DNA of 64,000 bases from Alterluteimonas quercicellularis (GTDB lineage Bacteria; Pseudomonadota; Gammaproteobacteria; Xanthomonadales; Xanthomonadaceae): NCBI RefSeq assembly GCF_021191635.1, contig NZ_JAIWPR010000024.1, forward strand, positions 1 to 64,000, read 5' to 3'. Each line of letters opens with the position of its first letter. Positions within the stretch are counted from its first letter, which is position 1. The notes beneath the pieces are model-generated. The model saw only the letters and a list, made by a program, of their open reading frames with translations, was not told where the DNA came from and ran no database searches. Both the position numbers and the translations under genes were made by a program. Positions 1 to 13,904 of the stretch are shown here, in pieces.

Positions 1-11
1 GAACCCGTCCC

Positions 12-163
12 GTAGGAGCGCGCTCGCGCGCGACAGCTCTTCCCCACGTCGGTGAACGCCGTGCCGTCCCTCGTTCGCCGCCGCCCGTGCGTGGGGCCGC
101 GTTCGTCTTCTGCCGCGAGTCGGGCGGCATCTGGCCCGGTCGCGCGCGAGCGCGCTCCTACAG
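12..163. repeat. Long copy of the GTAGGAGCG palindromic repeat
   Basis: The stretch opens with GTAGGAGCGCGCTCGCGCGC and closes with the inverted end GCGCGAGCGCGCTCCTAC, about 110 bases apart. The interior (a CGTTCGCCGCCGCCCG-like core, then GTCGGGCGGCA) is clearly related to the interior of the copy at 29235-29375. It lies downstream of the NAD kinase gene. No gene is seen in the first 193 bases. Confidence 0.8.
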
Positions 164-193
164 GGGCCGCCCGCTTCGTGTGGCCGCCGCTCC

Positions 194-964
194 CTACGCC
201 ATGAACTGCTCGCTGATGATCCGCTCCTCGAGGTTGTGCTCGGGATCGAAAAGCAGGGTCACGTGGCGGTCACGGGCCTCGCGGATGCGGACCTCGACCA
301 CGTCGCGTACCTCGTGCGAGTCGGCGGTGGCGCTGACCGGACGCTTGTAGTGGTCGAGCACGCGGAACACGACCTCGGTGTCGGCCTTGAGGATCGCGCC
401 GCGCCAGCGCCGGGGCCGGAACGGGGCGATCGGCGTCAACGCGACGACGCCCGCGCCCAGCGGCAGGATCGGGCCATGGGCGGAGTAGTTGTAGGCGGTG
501 CTGCCGGCCGCGGTCGCCACCAGCACGCCGTCGCAGATCAGCTCGTCCAGGCGGGTGCGACCGTTGAGCTCGATGCGCAGGTGCGCGGCCTGCCGGGTCT
601 GGCGCAGCAGCGAGGCCTCGTTGTAGGCCAGCGAGCCCACGCTGGCGCCCGATTCGGTCTGCGCCACCATCTCCAGCGGGCGCAGCGTGGCGGGCTCGGC
701 GGCGGCGATGCGCTCGATCAGCCCGCCGTCGCGGTACTGGTTCATCAGGAAGCCGACGGTGCCCAGCTTCATGCCGTAGACCGGCCGGTCCAGGGCGCCG
801 TAGCGGTGCAGCGTCTGCAGCATGAAGCCGTCGCCGCCGAGCGGGCACAGCACGTCGGCTTCCTCCGGCGCATGCTGGCCGTGGCGCTCGGCCAGCAGAT
901 CCAGCGCCCGCCGCGCCTCGTCGGTCGGGCTGGCGAGGAAGGCGAGTCGCGGTGTCTCGGTCAT
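194..964 (-). CDS. nadK: NAD kinase
   Basis: This 256-residue protein phosphorylates NAD with ATP to make NADP in the cytoplasm. The diagnostic GGDG motif is at residues 43-46 (Asp45 is the catalytic position), the conserved Asn-Glu pair is at 115-116 (YNEAS), and the glycine-rich GSTAYN substrate loop is at 154-159. Length is typical for the short bacterial form. The ATG at 964 gives a start a few residues before the first beta strand (LAFLASP). Its stop lies in a GTAGGGAGCG sequence resembling the end of the genome's palindromic repeat. It is divergent from the alpha/beta hydrolase gene, with about 115 bases between the start codons. The assignment is firm. Confidence 0.95.
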   Translation of the reverse strand: MTETPRLAFLASPTDEARRALDLLAERHGQHAPEEADVLCPLGGDGFMLQTLHRYGALDRPVYGMKLGTVGFLMNQYRDGGLIERIAAAEPATLRPLEMVAQTESGASVGSLAYNEASLLRQTRQAAHLRIELNGRTRLDELICDGVLVATAAGSTAYNYSAHGPILPLGAGVVALTPIAPFRPRRWRGAILKADTEVVFRVLDHYKRPVSATADSHEVRDVVEVRIREARDRHVTLLFDPEHNLEERIISEQFMA

Positions 965-1080
965 CGGGAGGCTCCGGGGGCGGCGCGCTCAGGATAGCGT
1001 GGTCGCGTCGCCGTGGCGGGAAGGCGATGCCCGGCGCCGACTGGGCCGACGGGCGGCCTCGCGCTACGCTACGACGCACG

Positions 1081-1863
1081 ATGACCGGATTCGACCACCG
1101 CAGCGGGCGACACCTCGACGTCGACGGCGCGCGCATCTACCACGAGGTCCGCGGCCGCGCGGACGGCCCGGCGCTGGTGCTGCTGCACGGCGGCTTCGGC
1201 GACCTCGGCACCTTCGACGCGCTGGCGGAGCGGCTCGGCCGGACCTATCGCCTGGTCGGCATCGACAGCCGCGGGCAAGGGGCGTCGACGCTCGGCGATG
1301 CGCCGCTCGACTACCGCCGCATCGCGCGCGACGCGGAAGCGGTCGCCGGCCACCTGGGACTGCGGCGCTACGGCGTGATCGGCCACAGCGACGGCGGCAT
1401 CGCCGCGCTGCGGATGGCGGCCGGCGGCGCGCCGGTCGCCTGCGTGGCCGCCATCGGCGCGCACTGGACGCTGGCCGCGGACGATCCGGCGCGAGCGATG
1501 TACGCCGGGATCACCGCCGATGCCTGGCGCGGCATGTTCCCCGGCAGCGAGCCGCGCTACCGCGCGCTCAACCCCGAGCCGGACTTCGAGCGCCTGGCCG
1601 TGGCGATGCGCACGCTGTGGCTGGACGACGGCGGGCACGGCTACCCGGGCGCGGCGGTGAACGCCATCGCCTGCCCGCTGCTGGTCGTGCGCGGCGACGA
1701 GGATCCGCTGGTATCGCGCCGCCATGCCGCCGAACTCGCCGACCGCGTGGCCGGCGCCCGGCTGCTGAACCTGCCCTACGCGGGGCACTCGCCGCACGAG
1801 GAACGGCCGGACTGGCTGCTGCCGCCGCTGGAGGCGTTCCTGGCGGACGCCGGCTGGACGTAG
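1081..1863 (+). CDS. Alpha/beta hydrolase, substrate unknown
   Basis: A 260-residue alpha/beta-hydrolase-fold protein. The oxyanion-hole HGG is at residues 36-38, the nucleophile elbow GHSDGG places the serine at 103, an acidic residue lies in RGDEDPL near 208, and the catalytic histidine is in YAGHSPHEE near 240. The order and spacing match esterases and haloalkane-dehalogenase-like enzymes. There is no signal peptide, so it is probably cytoplasmic. The ATG at 1081 was chosen because the fold begins right after it; an in-frame ATG exists at 952 but would add an atypical 43-residue arginine-rich leader overlapping the divergent nadK start. The stop TAG lies in a degenerate repeat. The substrate cannot be read from the sequence. 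Confidence 0.85.
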   Translation: MTGFDHRSGRHLDVDGARIYHEVRGRADGPALVLLHGGFGDLGTFDALAERLGRTYRLVGIDSRGQGASTLGDAPLDYRRIARDAEAVAGHLGLRRYGVIGHSDGGIAALRMAAGGAPVACVAAIGAHWTLAADDPARAMYAGITADAWRGMFPGSEPRYRALNPEPDFERLAVAMRTLWLDDGGHGYPGAAVNAIACPLLVVRGDEDPLVSRRHAAELADRVAGARLLNLPYAGHSPHEERPDWLLPPLEAFLADAGWT

Positions 1864-1936
1864 GCGCGCGCCGCCGCGCGATGCTGTCCCTTCCGGAGCC
1901 GGAGGCGAAGAGCATCGCGCGCGAGCGCGCTCCTAC
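1860..1936. repeat. GTAGGAGCG-type palindromic repeat, left arm degenerate
   Basis: The left arm reads GTAGGCGCGCG...GCGCGATGCTG; the right arm is AGCATCGCGCGCGAGCGCGC followed by TCCTAC. It lies between the convergent alpha/beta hydrolase and glutamate dehydrogenase genes and carries the stop codon of the former. Confidence 0.75.
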
Positions 1937-1964
1937 GGGCGAGGTTGCAGCGAGCCGTCTGGCC

Positions 1965-4900
1965 TCAGCCCTTGCCGCCGCTCGCCACCAGTTGCGCGAG
2001 GCGGCTGACCGCCACCGAGGCGGTCGGATAGTCGAGCGACTTCTGCGCGAACATCTCGTCGAGCATGGCGCGGGTGAAGCGCAGCGCGGCGTCGTCGCGC
2101 GCGATCCACGCCGCCACCTGCTCGTCGGCGGTGGCGCCGGGCATGTCCAGCGCCTGCGCCGCGAGCAGGGTCTGCTGGGCGGCCAGGTCGTCGCGCAGCA
2201 CGCCGCGCGCGACCGCATGCCAGCGCCCCTGCACCTCCAGCGCGTCGATCTGCGCGAACAGCCACGGCAGGTGCAAGGCCTCGCCGACGCGGAAGTGCAC
2301 CTTGGCCACGTCGACGGGCTTGAGCTTGCGCGCGCGCGCCAGTTCGATGATGTCGAACACCGGCGCCAGGTACGGCAGCTCGGCCAGCTCCTGCGCCAGC
2401 GAGTCGGGCATGCCCTTCTCCCGCCAGGCCGCCAGCTCGGCCTCGTAGTGCGGGCGCTGCGAGTCGGCCAGGATGCCCTGCGCGTGGCGGATCTCGTTGA
2501 GCGACTCGTGGTAGCGCTCCACCGCGCGGGTGATGCCGGGCATCTCGCCCGGCCGCTTCAGCAGCCAGCGCACGAACGCGCGCTGCAGGTTCCAGATCAC
2601 CTGCAACGCGTCGATCTGGGTCGACTCGGAGACCTGCAGATCGAGCGCGTCGATCTGCGTCCACAGCGCGCGCGCGTCCAGCGTCTCGCGGCTGATGGTG
2701 TAGGCCTTGGCCACCTCGGCCGGGGTGCGGCCGGTGTCCTCCTGCATCCGCAGCAGGAAGGTCGCGCCCATGCGGTTGATGGTGGTGTTGGTCACCGCGG
2801 TGGCGATGATCTCGCGCTTGAGCGGGTGCTTCTCCATCGCCGCGGCGTACTGCTTGCGCAGCGGCTCGGGGAAGTAGCGCTGCAGCTCCTTGGACAGGTA
2901 CGGGTCCTCGGGGATGTCGGAGTCGAGCATCTGCTGGTAGGCCACCAGCTTCGAGTAGGACAGCAGCACCGACAGCTCCGGCCGGGTCAGGCCCTGGCCG
3001 CGCGCCTTGCGCGCGGAGATCTCGGCGTCGGACGGCAGGAACTCGATCTGCCGGTCCAGCAGCCCCTGCGCCTCGAGCGTGCGGATGAAATGCTGCTTGG
3101 AGCCCAGGCGCGAGACGCTCATCCGCTCCATCAGGCTCAGCGCCTGGTTCTGGCGGATGTTGTCCCACAGCACCAGGGCCTCGACCTCGGCGGTCATGTC
3201 CGCCAGCAGCGCGTTTCGCGCGGGCGTGGTGAGCTTCTTCGCCTGCACCTGGCCGTCGAGCAGGATCTTGATGTTGACCTCGTGGTCGGAGGTGTCCACG
3301 CCGGCGGAGTTGTCGATGAAGTCGGTGTTGAGCAGCACGCCGGCCTGCGCGGCCTCGATGCGGCCGCGCTGGGTGAAGCCGAGGTTGCCGCCCTCGCCCA
3401 CCACCCGGCAGCGCAGCTCGCCGCCGTCGGCACGCAGGGCGTTGTTGGCGCGGTCGCCGACGTCGGCGTGGCTCTCCGAGGCGGCCTTGACGTAGGTGCC
3501 GATGCCGCCGTTCCACAGCAGGTCCACCGGCGCCTTCAGGATCGCGTTCATCAGCTCGTTGGGACTGAGCGAGACCACCGAGGCGTCCAGGCCCAGCGCC
3601 TCGCGCGCCTGCGCCGAGACCGGGACCGCCTTGGCGCTGCGCGGCCACACCCCGCCGCCGGCGCCGATCAGCGCGCGGTCGTAGTCCTCCCAGCTCGAGC
3701 GCGGCAGCCGGAACAGGCGCTCGCGCTCGCGCCAGGAAGCGGCCGCATCGGGCTGCGGGTCGATGAAGATGTGGCGGTGGTCGAAGGCCGCGACCAGACG
3801 GATGTGCCGCGACAGCAGCATGCCGTTGCCGAACACGTCGCCGGACATGTCGCCGACGCCGACCGCGGTGAAGTCCTGGCTCTGGCAGTCCACGCCCAGC
3901 GCGCGGAAGTGGCGCTTGACCGATTCCCAGGCGCCCTTGGCGGTGATGCCCATGCCCTTGTGGTCGTAGCCGACCGAGCCGCCGGAGGCGAAGGCGTCGC
4001 CCAGCCAGAAGCCGTGCTCGGCCGAGATGCCGTTGGCGATGTCGGAGAACGTCGCCGTGCCCTTGTCGGCGGCCACCACCAGGTAGGGATCGTCGTCGTC
4101 GTGGCGCACCACGTCGCGCGGCGGCACGATCTTGCCGCCGACGACGTTGTCGGTCACGTCGAGCAGGCCGTTGATGAAGCGGCGGTAGCAGGCGATGCCC
4201 TCGGCCAGCACCGCGTCGCGGTCGCCGCCGGCCGGCGGCTTCTTGACGAAGAAGCCGCCCTTGGCGCCGACCGGCACGATCACCGTGTTCTTGACCATCT
4301 GCGCCTTGACCAGGCCCAGCACCTCGGTGCGGAAGTCCTCGCGGCGGTCGGACCAGCGCAGGCCGCCGCGCGCCACCGGGCCGAAGCGCAGGTGCACGCC
4401 CTCCACCCGCGGGCCGTAGACGAAGATCTCGCGGTACGGGCGCGGCTTGGGCAGGTCGGGCACGCGCGCGCAGTCGAACTTGTAGGCGACGTAGTCCTTG
4501 TCCGCGCCGTCGGCCGCGCGCTGGTAGTAGCTGGTGCGCAGGGTGGCGTCGATCGCGCCCATGAAGCCGCGCAGGATGCGGTCCTCGTCGAGGCTGCCGA
4601 CGCCGTCGAGCAGCGCCTTGAGCGCGCCGCGGGTGGCGTCGTACTGGGCGTCGCGGCCTGCCTCGCGCGCGACCACCACGGGCTCCAGCGCCGCGAGCGC
4701 GGCAGCGTCGCCGGCGGCCAGCGCGCCGAACTGCGCGCGCAGGCGCTCGGCGCCCTCGCGGATCGCCTGCTTCGACTCGCCGCCCACCGCGGGGTCGAAG
4801 CGGGCCTCGAACAGTTCCACCAGCAGCCGCGCCAGCAGCGGGTAGCGGGCCAGCGTCTCCTCCACGTAGGACTGCGAGAACGGCGCGCCGACCTGCAGCA

Positions 4901-6968
4901 GGTACTTGCAGTAGGCGCGCAGCATCGCCACCTGCCGCCAGTCCAGGCCGGCCAGCACGATCAGGCGGTTGAAGCCGTCGTTCTCGGCCTCGCCGCGCCA
5001 CAGCCGGGCGAAGGCGTCCTCGAAGGCCGGGCCGACCCGCTCGACGTCGAGGTCGGCGCCGACGGTCTCCACCTCGAAGTCCTGCACGTAGTACGCGCCG
5101 CCCTCGGCCTCGAGCCGGTGCGGGTGCTCGGACAGCACCCGCAGGCCCATGTTCTCCATCATCGGCAGCACGTCCGACAGCGGGATGTCGCGCTGCTGGC
5201 GGAACAGCTTCAACCGCAGCGCGCCCTCGCCGGCGCCCGGGCTGGCGGTGCGCACCAGGCTCAGCCGCAGGTCCTCGGGCGAGCGCAGCGCGGCCAGCCG
5301 CTCGACGTCGCCGGCGGCCACCGCGGGCGTCGCGCGCTCGATGTAGAGCGCCGGCAGCGCGCGGCCGAAGCGGCCGGCCAGCGCCAGCCCAGGGCCCTCG
5401 CCGTGGCGGGCGATCAGCGCGTCGCGCAGGTCGTCCTGCCAGTTGCGCACGAGCGCCGACAGCGCGGCGTCCAGCCGCGGCGCGTCCACCTCGGCGGTCA
5501 CCCCGGAGCGCGGGCGCACGATCAGGTGCAGTTGCGCCAGCGGCGACTCGCCCACCTGCACGCTGGCGTCGATGCGGTCGGCCTGCAGCACCTCGCGCAG
5601 CATCGCCTCGATGCGCAGGCGCACCTCGGTGTTGTAGCGGTCGCGCGGCACGTAGGCCAGCACGGAATAGAAGCGCTCGTAGCGGTCGCTGCGCAGGAAC
5701 AGGCGGCTGCGCACCCGCTCCTGCAGGTTGAGGATGCCCATCGCCAGCCGGTACAGCTCCTCGCCGCTGGACTGGAACAGCTCGTCGCGCGGCAGCGTCT
5801 CCAGGATGTGCTTGAGCGCCTTGCCGCTGTGGCCGGTCTCGCGCAGGCCGGAGCGGCTCATCACGTGCTCGAAGCGCTCGCGCACCAGCGGGATGTCCCA
5901 GGGCCGGCGGTTGTAGGCGCTGGAGGTGTACAGGCCGATGAAGCGCTGCTCGCCCACGGCGCGCCCCTTGGCGTCGAAACGCAGCAGGCCGATGTAGTCC
6001 ATGAAGCCGGGGCGGTGCACCGGCGAGCGCGCGTTGGTCTTGGTCAGGATCAGCGGGTCGGTCTCGCCCTCGCCGCGCGCGGCCTGCGCGGCCAGCGAGC
6101 GCAGCGAGCGCGGCTGGCCGACGTCCTTGCCGCGCAGCAGGCCGAGCCCGGAGTCGTCCACCGCCACCAGGGTCGGGTCGCCGCCGCGCTGGCGGACCTG
6201 GTACTCGCGGTAGCCGACGAAGGTGAAGTGGTCGCTGGCGGCCCAGCGCAGGAACTCCTGCGCCTCGCGGCGGCTGGCGTCGCCGACCGGCAGCGTGCGC
6301 CCGGCCAGGTCGGCGGCCACCTGCAGCATCTTCTCGCGCATCGCCGGCCAGTCGGCGACGATCTGACGCACGTCGGCCAGGACCCGCTCGATCGTCGCCT
6401 CGACCGCGGCCATGCCCTCCACGGTCTGGCGGTCGATCTCCAGGTGCATCAGCGATTCGATCTCGCCCTCGCCCACCGCCACCAGCTTGCCGGCGCGGTC
6501 GCGGCGGATGGCGATCACCGGGTGGCCGAGGACGTGCACGCCCACGCCCTGCTCGGCCAGCGCCATGGTCACCGAGTCGACCAGGAACGGCATGTCGTCG
6601 TTGACGATCTGCAGCACCGTGTGCGGCGATTCCCAGCCCTGCTGCTTGAGGGTGGGGTTGAACAGCCGCAGCCGCGCGGCGCCGGGCTTGCGCTTGCGCG
6701 CGAACTCCAGGAAGCCGTGAGCCAGCGCGGCCCAGCCCTCCGCGCTGTGCACCGGCAGCTCGTCGGCGTCCATGCGGCGGTAGAACGCCGCGGCGAAGGC
6801 CTCGGCGTCGGCGGCCCCGGCGCGGCCGGCGCGCTGCCGGATCGCGGCGAGGATCGGCGCCAGCAGGTCGGCCTGCACGGCGGCGCGAGCGCGGCGCACG
6901 GCGGCGGGCCGGGTCCGGTCGGCGGCGGCCGGCCGGGGCTTGGCGGTGGGTTTTCGCTGGGTGGTCAT
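1965..6968 (-). CDS. gdhB: NAD-specific glutamate dehydrogenase, large (180 kDa) class
   Basis: A 1667-residue protein that oxidatively deaminates glutamate to 2-oxoglutarate and ammonia using NAD. Length and architecture match the large bacterial NAD-GDH class (PF05088): a long N-terminal region with regulatory-type segments, then a central catalytic core with RGGLRWSDRREDFRTE and KAQMVKNTVIVPVGAKGGF, followed by a dinucleotide-binding part (GVGDMSGDVFGNGMLLS) and a long helical C-terminus. The ATG at 6968 precedes a basic, alanine/proline-rich leader; the folded part starts around residue 30. It stands alone. The product feeds the TCA cycle, whose sucAB-lpd genes are also in this window. 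The symbol follows Pseudomonas usage. Family assignment is secure. Confidence 0.95.
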   Translation of the reverse strand: MTTQRKPTAKPRPAAADRTRPAAVRRARAAVQADLLAPILAAIRQRAGRAGAADAEAFAAAFYRRMDADELPVHSAEGWAALAHGFLEFARKRKPGAARLRLFNPTLKQQGWESPHTVLQIVNDDMPFLVDSVTMALAEQGVGVHVLGHPVIAIRRDRAGKLVAVGEGEIESLMHLEIDRQTVEGMAAVEATIERVLADVRQIVADWPAMREKMLQVAADLAGRTLPVGDASRREAQEFLRWAASDHFTFVGYREYQVRQRGGDPTLVAVDDSGLGLLRGKDVGQPRSLRSLAAQAARGEGETDPLILTKTNARSPVHRPGFMDYIGLLRFDAKGRAVGEQRFIGLYTSSAYNRRPWDIPLVRERFEHVMSRSGLRETGHSGKALKHILETLPRDELFQSSGEELYRLAMGILNLQERVRSRLFLRSDRYERFYSVLAYVPRDRYNTEVRLRIEAMLREVLQADRIDASVQVGESPLAQLHLIVRPRSGVTAEVDAPRLDAALSALVRNWQDDLRDALIARHGEGPGLALAGRFGRALPALYIERATPAVAAGDVERLAALRSPEDLRLSLVRTASPGAGEGALRLKLFRQQRDIPLSDVLPMMENMGLRVLSEHPHRLEAEGGAYYVQDFEVETVGADLDVERVGPAFEDAFARLWRGEAENDGFNRLIVLAGLDWRQVAMLRAYCKYLLQVGAPFSQSYVEETLARYPLLARLLVELFEARFDPAVGGESKQAIREGAERLRAQFGALAAGDAAALAALEPVVVAREAGRDAQYDATRGALKALLDGVGSLDEDRILRGFMGAIDATLRTSYYQRAADGADKDYVAYKFDCARVPDLPKPRPYREIFVYGPRVEGVHLRFGPVARGGLRWSDRREDFRTEVLGLVKAQMVKNTVIVPVGAKGGFFVKKPPAGGDRDAVLAEGIACYRRFINGLLDVTDNVVGGKIVPPRDVVRHDDDDPYLVVAADKGTATFSDIANGISAEHGFWLGDAFASGGSVGYDHKGMGITAKGAWESVKRHFRALGVDCQSQDFTAVGVGDMSGDVFGNGMLLSRHIRLVAAFDHRHIFIDPQPDAAASWRERERLFRLPRSSWEDYDRALIGAGGGVWPRSAKAVPVSAQAREALGLDASVVSLSPNELMNAILKAPVDLLWNGGIGTYVKAASESHADVGDRANNALRADGGELRCRVVGEGGNLGFTQRGRIEAAQAGVLLNTDFIDNSAGVDTSDHEVNIKILLDGQVQAKKLTTPARNALLADMTAEVEALVLWDNIRQNQALSLMERMSVSRLGSKQHFIRTLEAQGLLDRQIEFLPSDAEISARKARGQGLTRPELSVLLSYSKLVAYQQMLDSDIPEDPYLSKELQRYFPEPLRKQYAAAMEKHPLKREIIATAVTNTTINRMGATFLLRMQEDTGRTPAEVAKAYTISRETLDARALWTQIDALDLQVSESTQIDALQVIWNLQRAFVRWLLKRPGEMPGITRAVERYHESLNEIRHAQGILADSQRPHYEAELAAWREKGMPDSLAQELAELPYLAPVFDIIELARARKLKPVDVAKVHFRVGEALHLPWLFAQIDALEVQGRWHAVARGVLRDDLAAQQTLLAAQALDMPGATADEQVAAWIARDDAALRFTRAMLDEMFAQKSLDYPTASVAVSRLAQLVASGGKG

Positions 6969-6993
6969 GGTCGGGGCGGTCCGGATGCAATGA

Positions 6994-7014
6994 GGCCCGC
7001 GCGATGCGCGGGCC
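6994..7014 (-). terminator. GC-rich hairpin, possible terminator of the acyl-CoA dehydrogenase gene
   Basis: A perfect 9-bp stem GGCCCGCGC / GCGCGGGCC with a 3-base loop lies between the end of the acyl-CoA dehydrogenase gene and the start of the glutamate dehydrogenase gene, both on the minus strand. There is no clear T-tract on the minus strand, so termination is inferred from position only. Confidence 0.4.
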
Positions 7015-7119
7015 GGACAGGGGGAACTCAGGCGCCGGGGGACGCGGTCGCGGCGCCGGCCGGGATGTCCGGCGCGGGCAGCGCGATGGCGGCGGCGGGC
7101 AGGGCGGGCACGGCGGTCG

Positions 7120-8286
<1,167 letters not shown>

Positions 8287-8372
8287 TGAGAAGATGGAAG
8301 CGCGGATTGTAGCCTCGCGCCGGCGCGAACCCCACCCTCCGGCTTGACGCCCGGGCCGGCCGCCCGCAGACT

Positions 8373-8398
8373 TATCTCGATATCGCGATACAGAGATA
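8373..8398. promoter_or_regulatory. 26-bp palindromic operator candidate upstream of the methionine regulator
   Basis: A near-perfect dyad with arms TATCTC and GAGATA around the exact palindrome TATCGCGATA; 22 of 26 positions are symmetric. It ends 4 bases before the ATG of the ArsR-methyltransferase gene, where bound protein would block its own transcription or translation. ArsR-family proteins bind such dyads, so autoregulation is the natural inference. The AT content stands out against the surrounding DNA. Confidence 0.65.
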
Positions 8399-8402
8399 TT
8401 TG

Positions 8403-9394
8403 ATGGATCTGGAAAGCTGGTCCGCGCGCCTGAAGGTGCTCGCCGACGCCACCCGGGTGCGCCTGCTGGCGCTGCTGGAGGGCGAGGAGCTGACCGTCGC
8501 GGAGCTCTCGGCCATCACCCGCCTCGCCCAGCCGCGCGTGTCCACCCACCTGGCGCGGCTGAAGGAGGCCGGGCTGGTGCGCGACCGCCGCGCCGGCGTG
8601 TCGGCCTACTACCGCTTCGACGACGCCCAGCTCGACCCTGCGCTGCGCACGCTCTGGGTCACCCTTCGCGACGGCAGCGACGACCCGCTGCTGCGCCAGG
8701 ACGCCGAGCGCGTGCCCGCGGTGCTGGCCACCCGCGCGGCCGACCAGAACTGGGCCGACTCGGTGGCCGGCGACATGGAGCGCCACTACTCGCCCGGCCG
8801 CACCTGGGAGGCGCTGGCGCGCTCGGCGCTGCCGCTGCTGGAGACCGGCGACGTGCTCGACATCGCTTCCGGCGACGGCGTGCTGGCCGAGCTGCTGGCC
8901 CCGCACGCCCGCCGCTACGTCTGCGTGGACACCAGCGCGCGGGTGGTCAATGCCGCCGCCGAGCGCCTGCGGCGCTTCGCCAACGTGGAGGTGCGCGAGG
9001 GCGACATGCACGCGCTGCCGCTCGACGACGGCAGCTTCGACCTGGTGGTGATGATGCATGCCCTGACCTACGCCGAGAAGCCCGCGCAGGCGGTCGCCGA
9101 GGCCGCCCGCGTGCTGCGCCCGGGCGGGCGCCTGCTGCTGACCAGCCTGGCCCGCCACGAGCACCGCGCCGCGGTGGCGCAGTACGGCCACGTCAACCTC
9201 GGCTTCGGCGAGCGCGAGCTGCGCCGCTTCGTGGACAAGGGCGGGCTGGCGCTGCAGAGCATCACCACCGTCACCCGCGAGAAGCGGCCACCCCACTTCG
9301 AGGTGATCTCGTTGATTGCTCAGAAGCCGGGAGTGGGGAATCGGGAATCGGGAGTCGGCAGAAGCAGGAACGGCGCGCCCGAGAGGACAGCATC

Positions 9395-9398
<4 letters not shown>
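8403..9398 (+). CDS. ArsR-family regulator fused to a SAM-dependent methyltransferase domain
   Basis: A 331-residue two-domain protein. Residues 1-75 form an ArsR winged helix ([13 protein letters not shown], then a recognition helix in [17 protein letters not shown]) without the metal-binding cysteines of classical ArsR proteins. Residues about 145-260 are a class I methyltransferase fold with motif [11 protein letters not shown] at 151-160. Position directly in front of the two metH genes suggests it senses SAM or S-adenosylhomocysteine and controls methionine synthesis, like the SahR group of ArsR regulators; that link is inferred. The ATG at 8403 was taken rather than a TTG one codon earlier. 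The last ~20 residues ([10 protein letters not shown]...) are encoded by a palindromic repeat. The stop overlaps the metH N-half start by 3 bases within GTGA. Confidence 0.85.
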
Positions 9399-10513
<1,115 letters not shown>

Positions 10514-10634
10514 GCGCGCGCCTGCCCCTTCTCCCGCTCGCGAGGGGCGGTGCCCGCAGGGCGGACCGGGGCGCCTCCGGCCGCCCCGCCCCCGCCTTTT
10601 CCCCGGTTCCCGCCCCCATTCGGCGCTCCGCGCC

Positions 10635-10660
10635 CCCTTCCCCCGCATGCGGGGGAAGGG
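10635..10660. repeat. Perfect 26-base palindrome between the two metH genes
   Basis: Arms CCCTTCCCCCGC / GCGGGGGAAGGG around AT. It ends a wider 150-base GC-rich spacer (10514-10679) that also begins with a CTTCTCCCGCTCGCGAGGGG repeat-like motif; similar motifs occur at about 16350-16402 and 45728-45752. The hairpin sits 20 bases before the ATG of MetH-C, which lacks an obvious Shine-Dalgarno sequence, so it could affect the ratio of the two subunits. Confidence 0.65.
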
Positions 10661-10679
10661 ACAGAACACCCCCGGCCCC

Positions 10680-13445
<2,766 letters not shown>

Positions 13446-13457
13446 TCCATCGTCACC

Positions 13458-13515
13458 AAACTACCGCCCCAAGGTTGCGCGGCGAAGCGGCGTCGGCTTG
13501 AATGAATTGCTAGAC
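13458..13515 (-). other. attC site 5 (last, degenerate)
   Basis: On the minus strand it begins with GTCTAGC (13515-13509) and continues AATTCATTCAAGCCGACGCC, the usual left stem. The closing core is degenerate (GTAGTTT at 13464-13458) and the right stem is altered (CGCAACC instead of CGGCTTAA). It lies 12 bases past the metH stop, so it is the terminal attC of the array and may be inactive. Confidence 0.75.
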
Positions 13516-13543
13516 GTTGCGCTGGGCAAGGTAAAAGCGCCTG

Positions 13544-13751
13544 TCACTTGAATAGCCTGGCGATGAAACGGAACAATTTTGCACCCTCGGACTCCCAGCC
13601 GACGGCACGCTTAGCTCGCCGCTTGGCGTTCTTCGGAGCATTGAGGACTCCTGTGACTTTGTAGATACCGAGATCGCGCTTGACCTTCCTTCTTTGCCGC
13701 CGTAAGTCCGAGAACCGTCTTAAGGCTCCGCTTCCGATACTTGATGCGCAC
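13544..13751 (-). pseudogene. Frameshifted cassette gene for a small basic protein
   Basis: A GTG at 13751, 20 bases after the attC4 core and preceded by GGGGGAG, opens a frame reading VRIKYRKRSLKTVLGLTAAK. It then breaks within an AAAGAAGGAAGG run near 13670-13690. The neighbouring frame continues with KVKRDLGIYKVTG...RFIARLFK and stops at 13544, 29 bases before attC5. The total of 208 bases is 69 codons plus one, so removing a single base would restore about 68 residues. The joined product would be small, very basic and resemble SLKxxLGxxxAKRK-type proteins of unknown function. It could be a real pseudogene or a one-base sequencing error in a purine run. G+C is clearly lower than in the flanking chromosome. 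Confidence 0.6.
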
Positions 13752-13770
13752 TGGCCGCTCCCCCAGCAAC

Positions 13771-13830
13771 GTCTAACGCCTGAATCAAGCCGACCCGCGA
13801 AGCTGCGTTGCCTCGAATGAATTGTTAGAG
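13771..13830 (-). other. attC site 4
   Basis: Minus-strand cores are CTCTAAC (13830-13824) and GTTAGAC (13777-13771), with stem segments AATTCATTCGAGGCAACGC and GTCGGCTTGATTCAGGC. It is 60 bases long and separated from attC3 by only about 7 bases. Confidence 0.82.
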
Positions 13831-13837
13831 CCCATCC

Positions 13838-13897
13838 TGAAAAGCCTGAGTTAAGCTGCACCGCGAAGCAGCGCCGGCTTGGATAAGTTAATTAGAC
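13838..13897 (-). other. attC site 3 (right core degenerate)
   Basis: On the minus strand it begins GTCTAAT (13897-13891), then TTATCCAAGCCGGCGCTGC, the CTTCGCGG turn and GCAGCTTAACTCAGGC. The closing core should be GTTAGRY but reads TTTTCAG, so it may be poorly recombinogenic. It follows the TIR gene's stop by 8 bases and runs straight into attC4. Confidence 0.75.
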
Positions 13898-13904
13898 AGA
13901 AACC

